Positions 18,329 to 25,616 of a stretch of DNA of 64,000 bases are shown piece after piece. The notes under the pieces were generated by a model. That model did no database searches. It saw only the letters and a list, made by a program, of their open reading frames with translations, and had not been told where the DNA came from. Positions within the stretch are counted from its first letter, which is position 1. Every line of letters starts with the position of its first letter. Position numbers and translations under genes: made by a program. This DNA comes from Actimicrobium sp047621345 (GTDB lineage Bacteria; Pseudomonadota; Gammaproteobacteria; Burkholderiales; Burkholderiaceae_D), in contig JBLHLW010000007.1 in the NCBI GenBank assembly GCA_047621345.1, positions 20,683 through 84,682 on the forward strand, in the 5' to 3' direction.

Positions 18329-18759
18329 CACTCCGAACTCTGCCATGCCTGGGCCGCCGCAATTAATGCGTCGACATGGTCGATCAGTTCGGCGACGAAC
18401 CCGGCCGTGACATCCAGGTCGCCTTCATACTCGGCAAGGTTACGTTTGTTGTGTGCCTGATTGAGCAGCAACCATTGAGCCGGAGTGAATCCCAGTGTGT
18501 GCTCCAGACACTGGAAGACCAGATAGCGATTGTCGCTACGGTATCCATGACTCCGTAGTGCGGAGAGTGCGGCAGCATGCGCCGCATTGTAAGCAAGGTC
18601 AAAGCGGCTTTCCAGCGCGAGCGTCGTTTGTCGTGCATCGCGCAGGCGCACGGTGGCCGAACGCAGTAAGCCTGCGCGTTCCCGAGCGTCAGGTGGTTCC
18701 GCCTTCAGTTTTCCGATCCGCGCCAGATTCGCCAGCGCTGCCAAGTGAGGAGAAGTCAT
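18328..18759 (-). CDS. HEPN-domain protein of a HEPN-MNT pair (probable toxin)
   Basis: A 143-aa mostly helical protein of the HEPN superfamily. Family members paired with an MNT nucleotidyltransferase are RNase toxins. The core helix with SRFDLAYNAAHAAALSALR (about 51-69) and the helix NKRNLAEYEGD (about 104-114) are visible. In place of the canonical R-x4-6-H active motif it has R106-N107 followed by E110-Y111 and no His, a variant HEPN motif, so RNase activity cannot be assumed. Its start overlaps the MNT gene by 71 bases in another frame and its stop overlaps the recombinase start by one base, so the three genes are translationally coupled. Confidence 0.8.
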   Translation of the reverse strand: MTSPHLAALANLARIGKLKAEPPDARERAGLLRSATVRLRDARQTTLALESRFDLAYNAAHAAALSALRSHGYRSDNRYLVFQCLEHTLGFTPAQWLLLNQAHNKRNLAEYEGDLDVTAGFVAELIDHVDALIAAAQAWQSSE

Positions 18760-19351
18760 GTTCGGATCCTTTGATAAAGATTTTTGGTTGTTCCAGTACC
18801 CGCATCATGAAGGCGGCACCGTCACTCACGCGCTGGGTGAATTCGTCTGCCGTGTAATACGTTGGATTGATGATCCGGCCTAATTGGACTTGGGCCGGCA
18901 ACAGTGCTTCGAGCAGCGCGGTATGGGATGGCAACGTGCCGACCACCATCAAATCGATATCGCTGGCGGCATGCTCGGTGCCCTTGGCCATTGATCCGTA
19001 TACAAAAGCCAATTGCACATCGGACCACAGCGGTTGAAGCGCATCGTGAAGGACATCGGCAACACCAAAGGTTTTGAGAACAAGAGAACGTAGCTCTGAA
19101 AAAATTGGTGCATCAGAATTGGCCTGGTAGTGCTTTTGGTTGCCGACGCGCCGCACGGTTACCAAGCCGCTGGATTCCAATCGTGCCAATTCGCGCTGGA
19201 CCGCACCGGAACCAGACCCGGCCAGCCCAATGATTTCATTGCCGTAGAACGAACGTTGCGCCTGGCCAAAGAGAAGTGCCAGCACCCGTTGCTGCGTCTT
19301 TGTAAATAGTGTGTCTGCATAAGTACCCATGGCAGGCATGATATTACCCAA
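18689..19351 (-). CDS. Winged-helix/MNT nucleotidyltransferase fusion, antitoxin-regulator candidate
   Basis: A 220-aa two-domain protein. Residues 12-80 form a winged helix (FYGNEIIGLAGSGSGAVQRE, then RLESSGLVTVRRVGNQKHY). Residues 90-200 form a minimal nucleotidyltransferase with G119-S120 and D131-x-D133 (GSMAKGTEHAASDIDLMVVG), the metal-binding signature. MNT antitoxins in known pairs modify the HEPN partner by nucleotide transfer; the fused winged helix suggests that this protein also represses its own operon. The frame opens at TTG 19351; ATG at 19339 or 19330 are equally plausible starts. Three operator-like palindromes lie 70-130 bases upstream. Confidence 0.85.
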   Translation of the reverse strand: MGNIMPAMGTYADTLFTKTQQRVLALLFGQAQRSFYGNEIIGLAGSGSGAVQRELARLESSGLVTVRRVGNQKHYQANSDAPIFSELRSLVLKTFGVADVLHDALQPLWSDVQLAFVYGSMAKGTEHAASDIDLMVVGTLPSHTALLEALLPAQVQLGRIINPTYYTADEFTQRVSDGAAFMMRVLEQPKIFIKGSEHDFSSLGSAGESGADRKTEGGTT

Positions 19352-19423
19352 AACAGGTATTTACTAATCAATTTTGCGTTGCCGACCTTTTATTTTAAAA
19401 AAGACACTTTCTTGGAAAGGTAG

Positions 19424-19480
19424 AACCCATTAAGGGTACTAATATACCTTTATCGGGGTTTATCTAACCCATATAGGGTT
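19424..19480 (-). promoter_or_regulatory. Three phased operator-like palindromes upstream of the MNT/HEPN operon
   Basis: Box 1 (19424-19438) is AACCC-ATTAA-GGGTA and box 3 (19466-19480) is AACCC-ATATA-GGGTT. Between them, centred at 19452, is a weaker ACC-N6-GGG match. Centres fall at 19431, 19452 and 19473, exactly 21 bp apart (two helical turns). This layout is typical of cooperative binding by a dimeric winged-helix repressor; the MNT fusion protein is the obvious candidate (inference). Confidence 0.6.
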
Positions 19481-19551
19481 TTATTGGAGATTTTATGTTG
19501 TTTCGACAGCCCTTAAGCGCCAACGCAACTTTGCTATTGATAACGCTTAGC

Positions 19552-19613
19552 GTTTATCTGTCGCCATGGAGGCGCTAGTTGAGGGTGCAGGCGCTAAATA
19601 GCGGCAGATAAAC
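19552..19613. repeat. Long inverted repeat, candidate IS91 terminus
   Basis: Arms GTTTATCTGTCGC (19552-19564) and GCGGCAGATAAAC (19601-19613) pair at 12 of 13 positions. The loop contains two GGCGCTA direct repeats. It lies about 260 bases past the 3' end of the IS91-type transposase, where the replication-origin end of such elements, which carries a hairpin, is expected. It could also be a recombinase site. Confidence 0.5.
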
Positions 19614-19871
19614 CGTGTTGGACTGAACCGTCACCTGCAAAAGTGGCAATAGGGGATTGAAAGAACCGCGCAGTTCATCCGGTCGGACCATGAGCCGGCT
19701 GGGGTTGACGACATACGAAAGTGAATCGCCGAAATGGCAGAAAAAATTTGCTCAGGGTGCCAGGCAAGTCAGTTTGAAATTTTTGCAGATCATTGCGCGG
19801 GTGATAGGCAACCTGATCCAGAACACGTCCAGATAACCGGTGAACTGGTTTCGTTGGCAGCCGCCGATGCA

Positions 19872-21068
19872 TCACGGTGGCCCCCGGCTTTGCGTCGTGA
19901 TCATGCTACCGGGGGATGGCAACTGCGCGCCCCCCGCTAGTGTCGCAACGACATGCAGCGTCCCTAGTTTGCAATGCGGACACTGCAAGACGTCGATTCT
20001 GGCTACCCGCGCCATGAATCCCTGCGCCGATTCCACTGCCTGAAGGTCGATGGCAGGCATCTGCAAGGCCAGTCGTGCCGCATTGAGCTTGATCTTTTTG
20101 CAAGCCGAAGCCAGGATCCCATAGTGGCGAATACGTTTAATACCGCTGGGTAGTACATGCATGAGGAAGCGTCGAACAAATTCGGTGCCATCCAGTCTTT
20201 CCAAACGTTTCGCTCCCTTGTCGTTGGCACGAACCATGAAAGCCACTTCGTTCTTCATGACGGCGCGTATTCGCTCGTTGCTGATCGCCGTACGATGTGT
20301 GTACCGGCTAAGGTACTCCAGCACCTGAGCCGGACCTCCCAGCGGGGTCTTGGCATAGACTACCCAGTCATGTTTGTAGAGCTGCCTTTGTCTTGCGCGC
20401 CAAGTGGCATCCTGACTTTGCGGGTCGTGTTCGATCTGGCCGTCATTGTGCGCGATCGCCAGCGCGGCCATGAATTTCCCCCGAAAAACCTTGGACAGCG
20501 CATGGACAGGAAACAAGAAGTCCGGTTTGCGTGCGGGTGTCACCCAATGACCATCTTTGGCAAGTACGCCGCAGGCCATCACTGCGTGCAGATGAATATG
20601 GCGCTGCAAATTCTGCGTCCAGGTGTGGAGCACCAGGCTGAATGCAGGTGTGCCATCGGCATGCTTCATCCACTTCCCATTGGCAGCAAACTCCTGCAGC
20701 GTTTGTGCCGTGCAGGCAAACAAGGTGTCAATGACCCAGCGCGTGTGCACGCTATACAAACCTTTGAGATCATGAGGCAGGGTAAAGACCAAATGAGCGT
20801 AAGGGACGGTCAGCACTTCTGCCAGACGGCCTTGCAGCCAAGTGTCTTTGGCCCGTGCACCACATTGCGGGCAATGCCGGTTTCGGCACGAGTGATATTG
20901 CCAATGACGATATTCACAGGCGTTGCATGCCATCTGCTGTCCTCCGAGCGCAGCGGTGCGACACGCAACAATGCCTCGCCAGGCTTTCGCCTGAGGCGTA
21001 TTCAAGGTGTGCTTTGTCAAATAGGCTGGTCCATGCTGCCGCAGCACATCGGCCAATGTGGCGGCCAT
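19872..21068 (-). CDS. IS91-family HUH (Y2) transposase
   Basis: A 398-aa rolling-circle transposase. The N-terminal zinc-binding region CNACEYRHWQYHSC and NRHCPQCGARAK is intact, the HUH metal motif appears as HIHLHAV, and the catalytic tyrosine region is YLSRYTHRTAISNERI. A second zinc pair CPHC lies near the C-terminus. Full length with no disruption, so it may still be functional. It starts 12 bases after the recombinase stop, implying one transcript. Confidence 0.93.
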   Translation of the reverse strand: MAATLADVLRQHGPAYLTKHTLNTPQAKAWRGIVACRTAALGGQQMACNACEYRHWQYHSCRNRHCPQCGARAKDTWLQGRLAEVLTVPYAHLVFTLPHDLKGLYSVHTRWVIDTLFACTAQTLQEFAANGKWMKHADGTPAFSLVLHTWTQNLQRHIHLHAVMACGVLAKDGHWVTPARKPDFLFPVHALSKVFRGKFMAALAIAHNDGQIEHDPQSQDATWRARQRQLYKHDWVVYAKTPLGGPAQVLEYLSRYTHRTAISNERIRAVMKNEVAFMVRANDKGAKRLERLDGTEFVRRFLMHVLPSGIKRIRHYGILASACKKIKLNAARLALQMPAIDLQAVESAQGFMARVARIDVLQCPHCKLGTLHVVATLAGGAQLPSPGSMITTQSRGPP

Positions 21069-21080
21069 GGCGATTCGACC

Positions 21081-21978
21081 TCAGGGGCTCGGCTGTACCG
21101 GTGAGATCGGAGGTAGCTGCGACAAGAGTGCCATTGCCGCATTACCTGCGTGATTGCCCGGTCGCGCCATGGATAAATAACGGCTGGTGGTATTCAGATG
21201 CGCATGCCCCATCATCGTACTGATGCTATTGAGATCGACACCGGACTCCAGCAAGTGAGTAGCAAAACAGTGTCGTAGCACGTGGATACCACCTACTTTG
21301 GTAATGCCAGCAGCGGTGCGGGAAGTGTAGTAATAGTACTGGCCGCTACCGCAATTTAACGGCTGAAAAGGATGACGGCGTCCCGGAAATAGCCAGTCGC
21401 TCGCCTTGGCACCGACCCGGCAGGTATGCCAATACAAACGCAATTGGTCAAGCAGGTCTGGCATGAGAATACTGTAGCGATCCTTTCCCCCTTTGCCATT
21501 GACGACACGAATGCACATGCGGTCAGGTGCAGAGTCAATGTCGCAACCGCGCAGATGACACAGTTCGTTCAACCGCAATCCGCTGGCGTAGGCCGTCATC
21601 AAGAATGTGCGTGCTTTCACTGACATAGGAACGTTCAGCAATGCAGCCACCTCGGTACGTGACAACAGTTCCGGCAATTGTTGTGGGCAGCGACCCAGCG
21701 GGATCTTCACGCGCCGTTCGGCTCCGCCTAGCACATCGCACATCGCACATCAGAAATCGGATGGTGGAAGAGGTGATGTTGATAGTGGAATGTGACCGGT
21801 GGCGTACCTGAATCAGGTGCAGCAAATAACCTTGGATTTGTTCGTCGCTCAGTAATTCCGGGCTGTCGTCGTAAAACTGCGCCATTTGCTTGATGGCGGT
21901 GAGATAGGTCCATCGCGTGCGCTCAGCGAAGCCGCGAAGAACCATCGCGTTGATCATGCGCTCACGAAGAGGGGTCAT
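21081..21978 (-). pseudogene. IS91-associated tyrosine recombinase, frameshifted by a 7-bp repeat expansion
   Basis: The N-terminal half (from ATG 21978, AAGGAA ribosome site) reads MTPLRERMINAM...FAERTRWTYLTAIKQM, a core-binding domain. The C-terminal half carries the complete catalytic set: ASGLRLNELCHLR, GKGGKDRY, HVLRHCFATHLLESG, MGHAHLNTTSRYL. The halves are in different frames, and the switch lies in three tandem copies of GCACATC (21731-21751). Removing one copy restores RFLMCDVLGGAERR, which is the expected family sequence. Inactive as it stands unless slippage restores the frame. Confidence 0.88.
21731..21751. repeat. GCACATC x3 tandem repeat
   Basis: Three perfect 7-base units inside the IS91-associated recombinase gene. 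Two units keep the frame open; the third breaks it. A typical slipped-strand expansion. Confidence 0.9.
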
Positions 21979-22026
21979 GAAAATTTCCTTGAAAGGAGGT
22001 GGCAATCTTCGTGCCCAAAAGTTCAT

Positions 22027-22526
22027 CCAGAAGTTCGCCAGCGCAGACGCTACGTGAAGTCGGCAACGCCACGAAGTGGTGCCTCTGCGCGCTGGGGCCT
22101 TCCACTGCGTGAGCGGTTTAGTTCAACCTGTTTTATCAATACTAAAAGTGCAGAAATAAAAAAATTGTCAAAAGATCAATAAATCAGAAAACCAAATCGA
22201 AAATTTTTTCATATATCCATAAATGGTAGTTGAAATCGATTTTTATTACTTTTTCACTGAAAAGTTTTATCGTTGCTTCCAAAATCAGGGGTTCTACGCC
22301 CCCCCAAATTTTTTTAGAATGGCACCATAAAAGGTAACCGTTCAGACCTCGGTTACTAGCAGTTGACTCACCGGCAATGAAGGCAAAGCCGGTGCTATCG
22401 ATACGCATGCAAAATGGGATATCACACTAATTCAGGGAGATCCTTAACTTGGGTGGATTGGTTCGAGTTCCACTGGAAACGGCATAGAGCCTGCCTATGC
22501 CGACGCCAAAATGTATGGAGCCTGAT
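22027..22526. other. AT-rich intergenic region with a hairpin
   Basis: No credible gene. The 22100-22330 part is much richer in AT than its surroundings. A perfect 8-bp stem CGGCATAG (22480-22487) / CTATGCCG (22495-22502) lies 14 bases before the ribosome site (GGAG 22517-22520) of the next gene and could be a leader structure. GGGTTCTACGCCCCCC at 22289 recurs with one change at 28087. Confidence 0.5.
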
Positions 22527-23189
22527 ATGAATCACACCTATCGCATCGTCCGTAGTGGGGACAGCCGGTCGTTTCCGGCTGACCATCCGTTCCTTGTTCA
22601 GGCCAATGCGCAGGCTACAGCCGTGGCCTACCTGGGCGTGGGCAGTGGCGCCGCCTTCGCGACAGCCCCAGCGGCACCCGATGCCGCATTTGTTGCCATC
22701 GAGCGGGGTAATGAATGCCTAGGCATCCACGCCGGCGAGCGGCACGACGGCAGCACGACCAATGTGGTCGGCTTTGCGCGTTTTCGGCTCGGCGACGCGG
22801 AACCCAGTGCGCTGGTGGAACTGGTACGACAGGTTTCGACATCGGTGCAAGCGCTGGCCGCAGCCAAGAGTGCGTTCGAAGCTGCCGGTCTGGTGGTAGC
22901 AGTATGCAATGATTTCCCTGGCCGTATAGTCAACCGGCTGGTCCGCCCCTACTACAATGCTGCTCTGCGCCGGCTTGATGAACAGCTCGCCACCAGTGAC
23001 GACATGGATACGACGTTGCGCCTGGGGCTGGGCTATCCGGAGGGGCCGATCGCGCTGCTGCGCCGCACGGGACTGGCGCAGCACTACGAGGTCAGCCAGG
23101 CGTTGTATGAGGCGCTAGGCCAGGAACCCTACGCGCCAGCACGCGCAGCCCAGGTCGCGCATGCGCGCAAGACAGCGGACGATGCCTGA
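22527..23189 (+). CDS. 3-hydroxyacyl-CoA dehydrogenase C-terminal-domain protein
   Basis: A 220-aa protein whose C-terminal half is a 3-hydroxyacyl-CoA dehydrogenase C-domain: NDFPGRIVNRLVRPYYNAAL, then MDTTLRLGLGYPEGPIALL. The N-terminal half (about 1-120) has no clear GxGxxG NAD-binding loop, so it is not a standard full dehydrogenase; it may be a variant fold or a degenerate first domain. ATG 22527 has GGAG at 22517-22520; the earlier ATG at 22497 lacks one. The stop overlaps the next start (TGATG at 23189), so it is coupled to the CoA-transferase and probably acts in the same acyl-CoA pathway. The substrate is unknown. Confidence 0.7.
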   Translation: MNHTYRIVRSGDSRSFPADHPFLVQANAQATAVAYLGVGSGAAFATAPAAPDAAFVAIERGNECLGIHAGERHDGSTTNVVGFARFRLGDAEPSALVELVRQVSTSVQALAAAKSAFEAAGLVVAVCNDFPGRIVNRLVRPYYNAALRRLDEQLATSDDMDTTLRLGLGYPEGPIALLRRTGLAQHYEVSQALYEALGQEPYAPARAAQVAHARKTADDA

Positions 23190-24325
23190 TGCAACCGCTT
23201 AAGGGAATCAAAGTCCTCGACTTCAGCACGCTGCTACCCGGCCCGATGGCCACGTTACTGCTAGCCGAGGCCGGCGCAGAGGTGCTGAAAATCGAGCGTC
23301 CCGGTAGTGGCGACGACATGCGCGGGTACACGCCAAAATTTGGCCACGACAGCGTCAACTTTTCATTGCTCAACCGCGGCAAGAAATCCATTGCAATCGA
23401 CCTCAAGTCGGCTTCGGAGCGCGCCCGGCTGGAGGCGCTGCTGCGCGAGGCCGACGTACTGGTCGAGCAATTCCGTCCAGGCGTGATGCAGCGGCTCGGG
23501 CTGGACTACGACACTGTTGCGCGCATGAATCCACGCATCATCTACTGCTCGATTACCGGCTACGGCCAGACCGGTCCGATGGCCGGTGTCGCCGCGCACG
23601 ACCTCAATTACCTGGCCGAGTCCGGTATGCTCGGACTCAGTCGCGGCGCCGATGGTGCGCCGGTGCTGCCGCCGGCGTTAATTGCCGACATCGGCGGCGG
23701 CGCCTATCCGGCCGTGATGAACATCCTGCTGGCGCTGCAGAACCGCACACAGACGGGGTTGGGCTGCCATCTTGATGTGGCCATGGCAGACAATCTGTTT
23801 GCCTTCATGTATTGGGGGTTGGGCAGTGGGTGGGCCACCGGACAATGGCCTGCACCCGGTGCCGAGCTGGTCACCGGCGGCACGCCGCGCTATCAGATCT
23901 ACCGCACCAGCGATGATCGTTACCTTGCCGCCGCGCCGCTGGAAGACAAGTTCTGGAATACCTTCATCGAACTGATCGGCCTGCGCCACGAGATGCTGTC
24001 GACGGATAATGCAGAAATCATCCGCCAGGTTGCGTCCATCATTGTGCAACACCCTGCAAGCCATTGGAGGGACCGGTTCAAGGATCGCGACGTCTGCTGT
24101 GTCGTCGTCGCCGATCTCGAGGAAGCGGTCAACAACCCCCACTTCATCGAACGCGGCTTGTTTCGCGACATGCTGCAGGATGAAAACGGCCGCACCATCC
24201 CCGCACTGCCGATCCCGATCTGCGCTGCTTTGCGCAGCTCCGCGCCGGCGGCGGCACCTGCATTGGGGGACGCCAATGACATGCTCCCCAAAGGGCAGAG
24301 TCAAGAACCGAGTGCAGTACGTTAA
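23189..24325 (+). CDS. CaiB/BaiF family (class III) CoA-transferase or acyl-CoA racemase
   Basis: A 378-aa member of the formyl-CoA transferase / alpha-methylacyl-CoA racemase superfamily. The N-terminus LKGIKVLDFSTLLPGPMATL, the EVLKIERP strand, RGKKSIAIDLKS and the catalytic Asp138 in AHDLNYLAESG are all present. It moves CoA between carboxylic acids or inverts a 2-methyl acyl-CoA; which one cannot be told. Coupled to the preceding hydroxyacyl-CoA dehydrogenase-like gene. The last residues overlap the IS30 relic that follows, so the natural C-terminus may have been altered. Confidence 0.9.
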   Translation: MQPLKGIKVLDFSTLLPGPMATLLLAEAGAEVLKIERPGSGDDMRGYTPKFGHDSVNFSLLNRGKKSIAIDLKSASERARLEALLREADVLVEQFRPGVMQRLGLDYDTVARMNPRIIYCSITGYGQTGPMAGVAAHDLNYLAESGMLGLSRGADGAPVLPPALIADIGGGAYPAVMNILLALQNRTQTGLGCHLDVAMADNLFAFMYWGLGSGWATGQWPAPGAELVTGGTPRYQIYRTSDDRYLAAAPLEDKFWNTFIELIGLRHEMLSTDNAEIIRQVASIIVQHPASHWRDRFKDRDVCCVVVADLEEAVNNPHFIERGLFRDMLQDENGRTIPALPIPICAALRSSAPAAAPALGDANDMLPKGQSQEPSAVR

Positions 24326-24930
24326 TGGATCGTAGCCGATCCGGCCAGTTTCATATTGTCGATGATCTCGCTATAGACTTCGAACCGACCTTGATAGTCG
24401 AGCACTTTGCATGGTCGGGTATTCATCTGGAAAACAATGGGGTCGAGATCGCCCTGCGTCAGGTGCGACAGATACGTGCCCTTGGGCATGTACTGGGGTA
24501 GCAATCCGTTGGTATTTTCGTTGCTACCGCGCTACCAGCGGCTCTACGGATCACAGAAGTAGACGCTAACGCCAGTGTGTGCTGTCTATTCGCGGTGCCA
24601 GCTCATCTCGCGGCCATGGTCATAGGTAATCGTCTGGCGCAACGGCGCGGCAACTCGATTGAGGGCCACCGTAAAGTCCGCCAATGCCAATGCCGACGCA
24701 GCGCTGGCGTCAGGCATGCGCGCCAGTATCACCAGACGGGTGGTGCGTTCTACCAGCGTCCCAACCGCCGAACGATTGAAGGCACCCTTGATCAAATCGG
24801 CTTCCCAGCGCCCGGGAATCAACCGGTCGGCCACTTCCGGCGGGCGAATGTGCAGGTCCTGCATCTCGGGGATGCCGCCACGCCGGTCTGCGCCACGTGA
24901 ACGCGGGCGGTGCGTGTCCTTTCTCTGGCG
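24322..24930 (-). pseudogene. IS30-family transposase relic with three in-frame amber codons
   Basis: About 200 codons of the catalytic half survive: RGADRRGGIPEMQDLHIRPP, GRWEADLIKGAFNRSAVGTL, TYDHGREMS, NENTNGLLPQYMPKGT and MNTRPCKVLDYQGRFEVYSE. All are in one frame, but TAG replaces expected codons after MSWHRE, after YFCDP and after SRW. The N-terminal helix-turn-helix is missing. It is a dead element inserted against the helicase fragment that follows on the other strand. Confidence 0.85.
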
Positions 24931-24940
24931 CGGGCTGACG

Positions 24941-25411
24941 GTACTGTTGCTGACCAAACGGACTGAACACCTTGACCTACTACACATGCACTTGGCGAAG
25001 GTCGACTACCCGTGCTTCATGTTGCACGGCCGCATGAAATCGAAAGAACGCCAGGCGATCATCAAGATCCTGACGGAGTTGCCGGAGAACGCCCCACACA
25101 TACTGCTGGCCAGCGCCCAGCTGGTCGGCGAAGGTTTCAATCATGTGCCGTTGGATACACTGATTTTGACCCTGCCGATTTCATGGTCAGGGACATTGCA
25201 GCGATACGCCGGGCGGCTGCATTGCGACCATGCGAACAAGAGCGACATTCTGATTTACGACTATGTCGAGCTCGATCATCCTCAACTCTACAGAATGGGG
25301 GAAAAGCGGCAGCGCGGTTGCCGAGCGTTGGGTTATTGCATTGAATCAGAGCAACGGCAGTTAAGTTTTCAGAAAAACCAAACCCCAACTGTTGGCGCCG
25401 ACATCGACTGA
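24941..25411 (+). pseudogene. Superfamily-2 helicase C-terminal fragment
   Basis: Residues VLLLTKRTEHLDLL, YPCFMLHGRMKSKERQAII, LLASAQLVGEGFNHVPLDTL and LPISWSGTLQRYAGRLH correspond to the helicase C-terminal RecA-like domain (motifs IV-VI) of DEAD/DEAH-type proteins. No N-terminal Walker domain remains: the IS30 relic begins immediately upstream. The remaining stretch is open to its stop but has no start of its own, so it is a remnant, perhaps of a restriction- or phage-type helicase. The 200 bases after it hold nothing. Confidence 0.75.
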
Positions 25412-25616
25412 CCCACCAGGGCCTTTGACAAGCCTTGCTGCATCTACCTCTGCGCCAGTTCGGGTGGGTCAGTGAAAATCGGTCGGATGGTTCAAAAACT
25501 AGTCGGCGCCACTACCTAGTCTCTGCCCGTTTCAGGAAACACGCTTTTGCATCAAGCCGCGCCGGCACGCACTCTGAGCACTTGTTGGACAAATCGGTGG
25601 CTCTCGCTTCGATCCC

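Larger units (their letters stand above)
19552..22026 (-). mobile_element. IS91-family element with companion tyrosine recombinase (ends approximate)
   Basis: On the reverse strand a frameshifted tyrosine recombinase is followed by a Y2/HUH transposase, an arrangement seen in a subgroup of IS91-like elements. The hairpin at 19552-19613 is taken as one end. The other end lies somewhere after 22026 and cannot be fixed. Rolling-circle elements of this family do not make target duplications, so none is expected. The 19614-19871 stretch holds no gene. Confidence 0.7.

Noticed and set aside
22184..22408. 74-codon reverse-strand open frame in the AT-rich intergenic region
   Set aside because: No ribosome site, no family resemblance, composition like random AT-rich DNA.
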